Source: Candidatus Paraburkholderia kirkii (GTDB lineage Bacteria > Pseudomonadota > Gammaproteobacteria > Burkholderiales > Burkholderiaceae). Taken from it: DNA of 64,000 nt. Shown piece after piece: positions 1-7,961 of the stretch (positions are counted from its first letter, which is position 1; every line of letters begins with the position of its first letter). The translations under genes were made by a program, and so were the position numbers. Below the pieces are notes generated by a model. It ran no database searches and was not told where the DNA came from. It saw only the letters and a program-made list of their open reading frames with translations. The DNA is taken from the NCBI GenBank assembly GCA_001189345.1, contig LFKV01000025.1, positions 98,103-162,102 on the forward strand, given 5' to 3'.

Positions 1-612
1 GTACTCGTGGTCGGCAATCACGTCTCGTGGATCGACATCTACGTGATCAACGTGTGGCGGCCGACGCCGTTCGTGTCGAAGGCGGAGATCCGCAAGTGGC
101 CGGTGGTCGGCTGGCTCGCGCAACAGCTGGGCACGGTGTTCGTGCAGCGCGAGAAGCGCAGCGACGCGAAGCGCATCATGCACGAGCTCGCCGACAGGCT
201 GCTCGCGGGCGAGATGATGTGCGTGTTCCCCGAAGGCACGACCACCGATGGCCGGTCGCTCTTGCCATTTCACGCGAACCTGTTTCAGGCGGCGGTGTCG
301 GCGTCGTGCCCGGTGCAGCCGATCTGCCTGATGTACGAGGATGCGCAGGGCCGGCAGTCGACCGCGCCCGCGTATATCGGCGACATGACGCTCGGCGATT
401 CGCTCGATGCGCTCTTGCGCGCCACGCCGCTCACCGCGCATCTGTAAGTGTGCAATCCGCTCGCGCTGAGCGCGGACCGGCGTCTGCTCGCGAGCGAGGC
501 GCAGGCGGCGGTACAGGCGGCGCTGGACCGCATGCGCGGCGCGCATGCGGTCGTCACGGAAGCGCTACCCGCGCAGCCGGTCACTTCTTCATCGAACAAC
601 TCACCTGCGTGA
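1..612 (+). pseudogene. Lysophospholipid acyltransferase (PlsC-like), 5' end outside window, premature TAA
   Basis: Membrane-associated 1-acyl-glycerol-3-phosphate acyltransferase family; such enzymes transfer an acyl chain to a lysophospholipid or ornithine lipid. The HX4D catalytic motif (NHVSWID) is at the left edge, so about the first third of the protein lies outside the window. The FPEGTT substrate-binding motif follows about 70 residues later. The frame stops at TAA 445-447 just after LTAHL. The same frame continues without shift through VCNPLALSADRRLLASEAQ to a TGA at 610-612, which looks like the native C-terminus. I therefore read the TAA as a nonsense mutation or a start/stop curiosity of about 55 missing residues. 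The 3' end overlaps the convergent apaH remnant by about 30 bases. Both catalytic motifs precede the stop, so residual activity is possible. Confidence 0.75.
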
Positions 613-1429
613 CGACCCGCTGCGCCGGATCGGCCGTGAGCCGCACCGCCGACAGCTTGTTGCCCCATACGCAGCCCGAGTCGACGCACAGCACGTCGTC
701 GCGAATCATGAGGCCGAGCGCGGCCCAATGGCCGAAGACGATCGTCACGTCCCGCGTGCGGCGGCCCGGCGCGTCGAACCACGGCATGTAGCTGGGCGGC
801 GCGGCGTCGGGACCGCCGTTGTTGGCGAACTCCATCGCGCCTTCGGCCGTGCAGAAGCGGATGCGCGTCAATGCGTTGTAGACGACGCGCAAGCGGTCGG
901 CACCCGTGAGGGAATCTTCCCAGCGATGCGGCTCGTTGCCGTATAGCGTGGCGAGCGTCTCCTTCCAGTTCGGGGCGCGCAGCGCGCATTCGAGCTCGTG
1001 CGCGAGCTCCATCGTCATGGTCGCGTCCCATTGCGGCAGCACGCCCGCGTGGACCATCAGGATGCCGTTCTCAAATGCGCGACCGGCTTGTGGCGCACCC
1101 ATTCGATGAGATCGGCGGCGTCGGGCGCTTCAAGGATTTCATTGAGCGTGTCGCCTTTCTTGGGCTTGTGCAGACCCGCCGCGACCGACAGCAGGTTCAG
1201 ATCGTGATTGCCGAGCACGACCGTCGCGCGCGGGCCGAGCGCAATCACGTCGCGCAGCGTCTGCAGTGACTTCGGGCCGCGATTGATCAGGTCGCCGGCG
1301 AACCAGAGTGGCACGTCGTCGGCGGGGCGGCTTTCCTGAGGAGACGCCGGAACGGATCGCGGCAACCCTGCAGGTCGCCGAAGACGAGGGGCGAGAGAAG
1401 CGTCGATGCTGGAGGTGAGTGCGGGTCAT
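581..1429 (-). pseudogene. apaH: Bis(5'-nucleosyl)-tetraphosphatase ApaH, broken by frameshifts
   Basis: ApaH hydrolyses Ap4A symmetrically to 2 ADP in the cytoplasm. Its pieces lie in three frames in correct order. From ATG 1429 the metal-binding start [14 protein letters not shown] is only in frame after a shift near 1405. GDLINRGP and GNHDLNL (about 1365-1057) are in a second frame. MVHAGVLPQWD through VFGHWAALGL and VDSGCVWGNKLSA (about 1080-581) are in a third frame. All metallophosphatase blocks are present, so decay is recent or some indels are sequence errors. In Burkholderia apaH marks the edge of the O-antigen locus, which agrees with rfbB starting about 350 bases further on. Function is probably lost. 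Confidence 0.85.
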
Positions 1430-1775
1430 CGGGGAATGCGTGTGGTGCCGGCGGGCGGCTCTTGAGAGAATCGACGCATTATGAAACAGATGGTGAATAG
1501 TGTCTGGCCATACGTAGCCGAGACGCGTAGTTACACATTGCAACTCTATGCAACCACAAAATAGCTAGCTGTATCAAGTTGTTAGGCGTGTGGTTTTGCA
1601 ATGTCAGGCCTTATAATTCACAGTTGGCCAGATTTATACTGATGAAGTGTGGGATCGGTCGTAGATTCCGCGCTGACGCCTGCTGCCTGCGCCAGAGGCG
1701 CAATTTTTGCGTATTTTCGAACACACGTTCAGCTTGATTCAGCTGTCTAAAAAAACAACAGCGAAGAGGATATTT
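1430..1775 (+). promoter_or_regulatory. Intergenic region with candidate promoter for the rfb operon
   Basis: A 346-base gap between the divergent apaH remnant and rfbB, with lower GC than its surroundings. A perfect TATAAT lies at 1612-1617. The hexamer 17 bases upstream (TGTGGT, 1589-1594) is a poor -35, so a standard sigma-70 promoter is only a candidate. This would leave a leader of about 150 bases before rfbB. A purine-rich ribosome-binding stretch (GAAGAGGA, 1763-1770) precedes the rfbB ATG. No riboswitch, operator palindrome or terminator was recognised. Confidence 0.35.
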
Positions 1776-2846
1776 ATGATTCTTGTGACGGGCGGTGCCG
1801 GTTTTATCGGCGCCAATTTTGTTCTGGATTGGCTCAAAGGCTCGGATGAACCCGTTCTGAACGTCGACAAACTGACGTATGCGGGAAATTTGGGAACACT
1901 CAAGTCGCTCAAGGACGACGCTCGCCACGTTTTTGCCCGGGCCAATATCTGCGATCGTGCCGCGATGGACGTGCTCCTCGCTGAACACAAGCCGCGCGCG
2001 ATTTTGCATTTCGCTGCCGAGAGCCATGTCGACCGCTCGATTCACGGTCCGGCCGATTTCGTGCAGACGAATGTCGTCGGCACGTTCACGCTCCTCGAAG
2101 CCGCTCGCATGTACTGGAGCAAGCTGCCCGAAACCGAAAAGCAAGCTTTCCGCTTCCTCCACGTGTCTACGGATGAGGTCTTCGGTTCGCTGTCCGCTAC
2201 CGATCCGCAGTTTTCCGAGACCACGCTGTACGCGCCGAACAGCCCGTACTCCGCGACGAAGGCTGGCTCCGATCACCTGGTGCGCGCCTATCATCATACG
2301 TATGGCCTGCCGGTTCTGACCACGAATTGCTCGAACAACTATGGGCCTTACCAGTTCCCTGAGAAGCTGATTCCGCTGATGATCGCGAACGCGCTCGCCG
2401 GCAAGCCGCTGCCGGTGTACGGCGACGGCCAGAACGTGCGCGACTGGCTGTACGTCGGCGACCATTGCTCCGCGATTCGCGAAGTGCTTGCGCGCGGCGC
2501 GCTCGGCGAAACGTATAACGTCGGCGGCTGGAACGAGAAGAAGAACCTCGAAGTCGTGCATACGCTGTGCGATCTTCTCGACAAGCTCAAGCCGAAAGCG
2601 AGCGGCTCCTATCGTGATCAGATCACCTACGTGAAGGATCGCCCGGGTCACGACCGCCGCTACGCTATCGACGCGCGCAAGCTCGAGCGCGAGTTGGGCT
2701 GGAAGCCGGCGGAAACGTTCGAGACTGGTCTCGCCAAGACTGTGCCGTGGTATCTGGACAATCAGACGTGGGCGGACGAGGTGGCTTCCGGCGAATACCG
2801 GAAAATGGGTCGAGACGAACTACGCGCAGCGCGCGTGAGGGGCTGA
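1776..2846 (+). CDS. rfbB: dTDP-glucose 4,6-dehydratase RfbB/RmlB
   Basis: Second enzyme of dTDP-L-rhamnose synthesis, converting dTDP-glucose to dTDP-4-keto-6-deoxyglucose with bound NAD+. The product is 356 residues, normal for the family. The Rossmann motif TGGAGFIG lies at residues 5-12, the catalytic Thr-Asp-Glu at about 132-134 (STDEVFG), and the SDR Tyr/Lys pair at Tyr158 and Lys162 (YSATK). The start is ATG 1776, because it follows GAAGAGGA and puts the Rossmann motif at the very N-terminus; the upstream in-frame ATG at 1707 would add 23 residues foreign to the family. It is the first gene of a tight rfbBACD operon; rfbA begins 2 bases after its stop. It supplies L-rhamnose for the O-antigen enzymes downstream. 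Confidence 0.97.
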   Translation: MILVTGGAGFIGANFVLDWLKGSDEPVLNVDKLTYAGNLGTLKSLKDDARHVFARANICDRAAMDVLLAEHKPRAILHFAAESHVDRSIHGPADFVQTNVVGTFTLLEAARMYWSKLPETEKQAFRFLHVSTDEVFGSLSATDPQFSETTLYAPNSPYSATKAGSDHLVRAYHHTYGLPVLTTNCSNNYGPYQFPEKLIPLMIANALAGKPLPVYGDGQNVRDWLYVGDHCSAIREVLARGALGETYNVGGWNEKKNLEVVHTLCDLLDKLKPKASGSYRDQITYVKDRPGHDRRYAIDARKLERELGWKPAETFETGLAKTVPWYLDNQTWADEVASGEYRKMGRDELRAARVRG

Positions 2847-2848
2847 CG

Positions 2849-3742
2849 ATGGCGCGCAAAGGCATCATTCTGGCCGGCGGTTCAGGCACCCGGCTTTATC
2901 CGATTACGCACGCGGTGTCGAAGCAGCTGCTGCCTGTCTACGACAAGCCGATGATCTACTATCCGCTGTCGACGCTGATGATTGCAGGCATCCGTGATGT
3001 CCTTGTGATCTCGACGCCGCAGGACACGCCGCGCTTCGAATCGATGCTCGGCGACGGCAGCCAGTGGGGCATGAACATTCAGTACGCTGTGCAGCCGTCG
3101 CCGGACGGGCTCGCGCAGGCGTTCATCATCGGGCGGGAATTCGTCGGCAATGATCCCTCGGCGCTCATTCTCGGCGACAATATCTTCTACGGGCACGATC
3201 TCGCGAAGCAGTTGGACAGCGCCAACGCGCGTACGGACGGTGCAACCGTGTTCGCTTACCACGTGCACGATCCGGAGCGTTACGGCGTGGTCGAGTTCGA
3301 CCAGAAGTTTCGCGCGCTGTCGATCGAGGAGAAGCCTACGAAACCGCGGTCGAATTATGCGGTGACGGGTCTGTATTTCTACGACAATCAGGTTTGCGAT
3401 ATCGCCGCGGACATCAAGCCGTCGGCGCGTGGCGAGTTGGAAATCACCGACGTCAATTCGCGCTATCTCGAGAACAAGCGGCTTGATGTAGAGATCATGG
3501 GCCGCGGCTACGCGTGGCTCGATACGGGCACGCACGAATCGCTGATCGAAGCGGCTACTTTCATCGCCACGTTGCAGAAGCGTCAGGGGCTCGTTGTGGC
3601 GTGTCCCGAGGAGATCGCTTACCGCAAGAAGTGGATCGGCGAAGAGCAACTGCTTGCACTCACTAAGCCGCTGTCGAAGAATGCGTACGGTCAATATCTG
3701 CTCAATCTTCCGAAGGACCAAGTCGCATGGCCATCCAAGTAA
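2849..3742 (+). CDS. rfbA: Glucose-1-phosphate thymidylyltransferase RfbA/RmlA
   Basis: First enzyme of the dTDP-L-rhamnose pathway: dTTP plus glucose-1-phosphate gives dTDP-glucose and pyrophosphate. The 297-residue product has the nucleotidyltransferase signature [11 protein letters not shown] at residues 8-18, then [18 protein letters not shown] (sugar-phosphate and lysine contacts). Further on come LGDNIFYG and the EEKP block typical of RmlA. The ATG at 2849 is 2 bases after the rfbB stop, with GAGGGG upstream as ribosome-binding site. The end overlaps rfbC by 16 bases, implying coupled translation. Normally feedback-inhibited by dTDP-rhamnose. No damage was seen. Confidence 0.97.
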   Translation: MARKGIILAGGSGTRLYPITHAVSKQLLPVYDKPMIYYPLSTLMIAGIRDVLVISTPQDTPRFESMLGDGSQWGMNIQYAVQPSPDGLAQAFIIGREFVGNDPSALILGDNIFYGHDLAKQLDSANARTDGATVFAYHVHDPERYGVVEFDQKFRALSIEEKPTKPRSNYAVTGLYFYDNQVCDIAADIKPSARGELEITDVNSRYLENKRLDVEIMGRGYAWLDTGTHESLIEAATFIATLQKRQGLVVACPEEIAYRKKWIGEEQLLALTKPLSKNAYGQYLLNLPKDQVAWPSK

Positions 3743-4281
3743 CCGCAACGGCGCTGCCCGAAGTCAAAATCATCGAGCCGAAGAAGGTGTTCGGTGATGC
3801 GCGCGGCTTTTTCTACGAAAGCTTCAACGCGCGCGATTTCGCCGAGCATGTCGAGAGCGGCGTCGAGTTCGTGCAGGACAATCACTCGCGTTCCGCGAAG
3901 GGCGTGCTGCGCGGGCTGCATTATCAGATCCAGCATGCGCAGGGCAAGCTCGTGCGCGTGGTGGAGGGCGAGGTATTCGACGTCGCGGTGGATATCCGCA
4001 AGAGCTCGCCGAACTTCGGCAAGTGGATGGGCGTGAATCTGTCGGAAGAGAACCATCGCCAGTTGTGGGTTCCGCCGGGGTTCGCGCATGGTTTCGTCGT
4101 GCTGTCCGAATCGGCGCAATTCCTCTACAAGACGACCGATTACTGGTATCAGGCGCACGAGCGCAGCATCGTGTGGAATGATCCGGAGATCGGTATCGAG
4201 TGGCCGGGCGGTTTCGAACCGATTTTCGCGGCGAAGGATGCGGCGGGCAAGCGGTTGTCGGAAGCGGAGTGCTTCGAGTGA
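3727..4281 (+). CDS. rfbC: dTDP-4-dehydrorhamnose 3,5-epimerase RfbC/RmlC
   Basis: Third step of dTDP-L-rhamnose synthesis, a double epimerisation at C3 and C5 in a cupin fold. The product is 184 residues, the usual size. The catalytic His is His65 in VLRGLHYQ, and the conserved Tyr lies in FLYKTTDYW (residues about 132-140). The substrate-clamp segment [11 protein letters not shown] is near the N-terminus. ATG 3727 lies inside the end of rfbA, and the stop overlaps the GTG start of rfbD by 4 bases, so all four genes form one transcriptional and probably translationally coupled unit. The reading frame is intact. Confidence 0.97.
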   Translation: MAIQVTATALPEVKIIEPKKVFGDARGFFYESFNARDFAEHVESGVEFVQDNHSRSAKGVLRGLHYQIQHAQGKLVRVVEGEVFDVAVDIRKSSPNFGKWMGVNLSEENHRQLWVPPGFAHGFVVLSESAQFLYKTTDYWYQAHERSIVWNDPEIGIEWPGGFEPIFAAKDAAGKRLSEAECFE

Positions 4282-5177
4282 GCGACGTGATGACTCGAGA
4301 TGCTGAACGCACGATCCTGCTGACCGGCGTCAATGGTCAGGTGGGCTTTGAACTGGCACGCAATCTGCGGGGGCTCGGCAAGGTGGTCCCGGTTGATCGC
4401 AGTCGGCTCGATCTTAACGACCTCGATCAGGTTCGCCGCGTCGTCCGGGAAGTGAAGCCATCGCTGATCGTGAATCCGGCCGCGTACACGGCGGTCGACA
4501 AGGCCGAGAGTGACGTCGAAGCAGCGATGCGCGCGAACGGTGAAGCGCCGGGCGTGCTGGCGGAAGAGGTGAAGCGCTTGGGCGCCGCGTTGGTTCATTA
4601 CTCGACCGAGTATGTCTTCGATGGCACCAAATTGGGCGCCTATGTCGAAGACGATGCAGTGAATCCGCAGAACGTCTACGGGAAGAGCAAGTTGGCGGGC
4701 GAGAAGGCTATTGCCGCATCGGGTTGCGATCATTTGATCTTTCGTACGAGCTGGGTTTACGGCATGCGCGGCAAGAACTTCCTGCTGACGATGCTGAGGC
4801 TCGGTGCGGAGCGCGACGAGCTGAACGTGGTCGCCGATCAAATCGGTGCGCCGACGTGGTCTGTCACGATCGCGGCCCTGACGGCGAATGTACTGGCGCA
4901 ATCCGTTGTTGCGGAAGATGGCTGGTGGTCGGAGAAATCAGGCCTATATCATCTGACGGCCGGCGGCTCGGCTTCATGGCACGGATTCGCACAAGCCATT
5001 TTCGACATGTCGGACCTGCAAAAGAAGCCAGTGGTCAAGCCGATTCCTGCATCGTCGTATCCCACACCGGCGAAGCGTCCGGGCAATTCGCGCCTGTCGA
5101 ACGAAAAGCTCCTTTCGGCGTTCGGAGTGCAGGCGGAGGACTGGTCGACGTGTCTGCGCGTTTGTCTGGCCAAATGA
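4278..5177 (+). CDS. rfbD: dTDP-4-dehydrorhamnose reductase RfbD/RmlD
   Basis: Final step giving dTDP-L-rhamnose, an NAD(P)H-dependent reduction of the 4-keto group. SDR features are present: TGVNGQVGFELA near the N-terminus, NPAAYTAVDKAE, STEYVFDG and the YGKSK catalytic pair (YxxxK). I use GTG 4278 as start because it overlaps the rfbC stop in a GTGA arrangement; ATG 4290 four codons later is an alternative. Length is 299 residues, typical of the family. A gap of 187 bases follows before the first glycosyltransferase, so a second promoter there is possible, though none is convincing. Confidence 0.96.
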   Translation: MSDVMTRDAERTILLTGVNGQVGFELARNLRGLGKVVPVDRSRLDLNDLDQVRRVVREVKPSLIVNPAAYTAVDKAESDVEAAMRANGEAPGVLAEEVKRLGAALVHYSTEYVFDGTKLGAYVEDDAVNPQNVYGKSKLAGEKAIAASGCDHLIFRTSWVYGMRGKNFLLTMLRLGAERDELNVVADQIGAPTWSVTIAALTANVLAQSVVAEDGWWSEKSGLYHLTAGGSASWHGFAQAIFDMSDLQKKPVVKPIPASSYPTPAKRPGNSRLSNEKLLSAFGVQAEDWSTCLRVCLAK

Positions 5178-5364
5178 GGCCCGCAGCCCCTTGCTTCCCG
5201 CATCGTGCATGACAAATGGGCTATGGTAAATTCGACGGGTCGCGCCCGGCGCGCTCGCAATGATCGTGCTTGTCGCGGCGCTGCGTGCGGCGGGACGGGC
5301 GCGAAAGCCATTCTGCTGGGGATGTACCCCCCGCATCAGAACATGCGTTCGATGAGGGACCACC

Positions 5365-6261
5365 GTGGTTGAGTGCGATCAGATCGGGATCGTGGTGGTC
5401 TTTTATCATCCCGAGAACAGCAGCGTCAGACAAGCCAGGCGGTTTGCAGAGTTCGGCCTCTGTGTCGTCGTCGACAACACGGAAGGCGTCAGCGATCCGG
5501 CCGTCCTCGGCTTGGGCACGGAAGTTGTTTATTTGCCGAACGGCCGCAATCTCGGCATTGCGACGGCGATCAATCAGGGTGTCACGCATCTCATCCAGGC
5601 GGGATGTACGCAAGCGCTCCTGTTCGATCAGGATAGCGAGCCGTCGAGCGAACTCCTGCACATGCTGCCGCGTCTGCTTGCCCAAGAGATTGCGAATGGG
5701 CGGCGGGTCGCGTTGATGGGCCCGGCTTATGAGGACGCGCGCCTCGGTGGTGCCGCGCCGTTCGTCAGGTTTGGGTTTCCGACACTCGAGCGCATCGGGC
5801 CGACTGGCACGGATCTCATCGAAGTCGATTTCTTGATCACGTCCGGCTCTTGCTTGAACCTTGCTGCCTGGCGGGATATCGGTCCGATGGACGATGGCCT
5901 ATTCATCGATTTCGTCGATCTCGAATGGTGCGCGCGCGCGCGCAGGGCCGGGTACGAGGTGCTCGGCACACCGCTCCTGCGCTTGCGCCATTCGCTGGGC
6001 GGTGAACCGGTGCGCATTCTGGGACGCGCGTATCCGTCGCACAGTCCTTTGCGTCACTATTATCTGTTCCGCAATGCAACGGCGCTGATCCGGCGAGCCT
6101 ACATGCCGTGGACGTGGAAATGGACGGAGGTCGTAAAATTTCCGGCTCGCCTGGTGATCTACGGCGGATGGCTCAGGCCGCGCGCGGAGCATTTGCGCAT
6201 GGCGATGCGCGGCATGTGGCACGGCCTGATCGGCAAGATGGGTCCTTACAGCAACGATTGA
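5365..6261 (+). CDS. Family 2 glycosyltransferase, probable rhamnosyltransferase
   Basis: A 298-residue GT-A fold glycosyltransferase expected to add a sugar, probably L-rhamnose, to the growing O-polysaccharide on undecaprenyl diphosphate at the cytoplasmic face. The N-terminal VVVFYHPE, the central LLFDQDSEPS (the DXD-type nucleotide-sugar/metal site) and FIDFVDLEWCARARRAGYEV resemble RfbF/WbbL-type rhamnosyltransferases. The start is GTG 5365, about 8 bases after GAGGGA. It lies directly downstream of rfbBACD and upstream of wzm/wzt, which supports rhamnose as donor, but the exact linkage cannot be told from sequence. Confidence 0.85.
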   Translation: MVECDQIGIVVVFYHPENSSVRQARRFAEFGLCVVVDNTEGVSDPAVLGLGTEVVYLPNGRNLGIATAINQGVTHLIQAGCTQALLFDQDSEPSSELLHMLPRLLAQEIANGRRVALMGPAYEDARLGGAAPFVRFGFPTLERIGPTGTDLIEVDFLITSGSCLNLAAWRDIGPMDDGLFIDFVDLEWCARARRAGYEVLGTPLLRLRHSLGGEPVRILGRAYPSHSPLRHYYLFRNATALIRRAYMPWTWKWTEVVKFPARLVIYGGWLRPRAEHLRMAMRGMWHGLIGKMGPYSND

Positions 6262-6317
6262 ACCGCGGTTACGCGAAACAGCAACTTTCACACATACGGT
6301 ACGGTTACATCACTTCA

Positions 6318-7100
6318 ATGTATAAACTGATCACTGCGGATTTGGTATCCAGTCTCCACTCATGGCGGCTCTGGACGCTTCTTGGATGGCTAGAAGTGCG
6401 ACAGCGATATGCGCGCTCGCGCGTCGGTCCGTTCTGGCTGACGATCAGCATGGGCGTCATGGTCGCTTCCATCGGGATCGTCTACGGTACGCTCTTCGGC
6501 CAGAGCATGCACGACTATCTACCGTTTCTGGCCATCAGCCTCGTCATGTGGGGTTCGTTCTCGCAGACCGTCATCGAAGGCAGCAACGCCTATATCAGCA
6601 GCAGCCAATACATCAGGCAGGCGTCGACCCCCAAGCTCATCTACGTGCTGCAGGTTGTCTGGCGCAATCTCGTCATTCTGGCGCATAACTTTGTCATCAT
6701 CGTCGTGCTGATGATCGGCTTCGGTGTAAAGAGCTGGGTCACGCTACCGCTCTTCATCCCGGTGTTCTTTCTTTACATGCTCAATGCAATGTGGGTCGCA
6801 ATGGTTGTCGCCCTGCTGTCGGCGCGCTTTCGCGATCTGCCCCAGATCGTCTCGGCGCTCATGCAGGTGGCTTTCTACATCACGCCCATCATCTACCGAC
6901 CAAATGCACTGAGCCGGTTCTCGTTCATCGTCGATTTCAACCCACTGGCGTATCTGATCGAACTGGTACGTGCACCGCTGATTGGGCAGGTGCCCAGCGC
7001 CGAGACTTGGGCCGTGTGCGTAGGGCTCGCGGTGATCGGTTGGGGGCTCGCGCTTAGCCTCACGGGTCGTTATTTGAAGCGCATTCCGTACTGGATCTGA
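6318..7100 (+). CDS. wzm: O-antigen ABC exporter permease Wzm
   Basis: Inner-membrane permease of the ABC-2 type that moves undecaprenyl-linked O-polysaccharide to the periplasm. The 260-residue product begins MYKLITADLV and has the short amphipathic N-terminus with LEVRQRYARSRVGPFWL seen in Wzm/KpsM proteins. About six hydrophobic segments follow, for example in ISMGVMVASIGIVYGTLF and LVILAHNFVIIVVLMIGF. It ends in RYLKRIPYWI, a common Wzm tail. ATG 6318 was chosen over an in-frame start 70 codons upstream, which lies inside the preceding glycosyltransferase gene. The partner ATPase gene starts 10 bases downstream. Confidence 0.95.
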   Translation: MYKLITADLVSSLHSWRLWTLLGWLEVRQRYARSRVGPFWLTISMGVMVASIGIVYGTLFGQSMHDYLPFLAISLVMWGSFSQTVIEGSNAYISSSQYIRQASTPKLIYVLQVVWRNLVILAHNFVIIVVLMIGFGVKSWVTLPLFIPVFFLYMLNAMWVAMVVALLSARFRDLPQIVSALMQVAFYITPIIYRPNALSRFSFIVDFNPLAYLIELVRAPLIGQVPSAETWAVCVGLAVIGWGLALSLTGRYLKRIPYWI

Positions 7101-7110
7101 GGGGCAGTCC

Positions 7111-7860
7111 ATGGCCTACATCGAACTCAAGGGCACAACGCTCGACCTACCTATTTACGACGTTCAAGGACGGTCGTTGAAGAAGAAAGTGCTGCGCATG
7201 GGGCGGCGCAATACCATTGCGGAAGACAACGACGGTGTCATCTTCGTCCGCGCACTCGACAACGTGGACGTGCGCTTCGAAAGCGGCGACCGGATCGGAC
7301 TTATCGGACAGAACGGCGCAGGCAAGTCCACGCTTTTGCGGACCATGGCGGGAATTTACGCGCCTACACAGGGCACAGTGGTAAGCAGTGGAAAGATCGT
7401 GCCGCTACTCGACATCAGTTTGGGCATGGATGAAAACTCTACCGGGATGCAGAACATCCGCCTGCGCGGACTGCTGCTCGGAATGAGCGACGAAGAGATT
7501 CGCGCCAAGACGCAAGCGATCGCCGAGTTCAGCGGACTCGGCGACTATCTCGATCTGCCGATCCGCACCTATTCCAGCGGGATGCGCGTGCGGCTGGCTT
7601 TCGCGGTATCGACGGCGGTCGACGCCGAAATCCTCCTGCTCGACGAAGTGATGGGCGTCGGCGACGCCGCGTTCATGCACAAGGCGAAGGATCGCCTTGC
7701 GGACCTGCACAGTCGCGCTGAAATCGTCGTGCTCGCGATGCATGCCAACTCCGAGATCCGTCGCGTCTGCAACAAGGCGCTGTGGATGGAGCGGGGCCGT
7801 GTGCGCGCTTTCGGCGAAGTCGAGGAGGTCGTCTCTGCTTATGAAGCCGTGGTGAACTGA
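7111..7860 (+). CDS. wzt: O-antigen ABC exporter ATPase Wzt, short form
   Basis: Cytoplasmic ATPase that powers Wzm. The 249-residue product has Walker A GQNGAGKST at about residues 66-74, the ABC signature YSSGMRVRLAF from about 153, and Walker B ILLLDEVMGVGD from about 175. Wzt proteins that recognise a chemically capped polysaccharide carry an extra C-terminal carbohydrate-binding domain of about 150 residues. That domain is absent here and the protein stops soon after the switch region (VLAMHANSEIRRVCNKALW). By family knowledge this suggests export coupled to synthesis rather than cap-dependent termination. It ends about 100 bases before the next glycosyltransferase gene. Confidence 0.94.
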   Translation: MAYIELKGTTLDLPIYDVQGRSLKKKVLRMGRRNTIAEDNDGVIFVRALDNVDVRFESGDRIGLIGQNGAGKSTLLRTMAGIYAPTQGTVVSSGKIVPLLDISLGMDENSTGMQNIRLRGLLLGMSDEEIRAKTQAIAEFSGLGDYLDLPIRTYSSGMRVRLAFAVSTAVDAEILLLDEVMGVGDAAFMHKAKDRLADLHSRAEIVVLAMHANSEIRRVCNKALWMERGRVRAFGEVEEVVSAYEAVVN

Positions 7861-7961
7861 CGGCTCTGGCGCTCGCATGCAACCGTTCCCCGGTACGAGC
7901 GCCGCGGCGCTTACCACCGCTGGTCGGATTCAAGCCTGATCGGCGCTCGTTGAGACGATGA

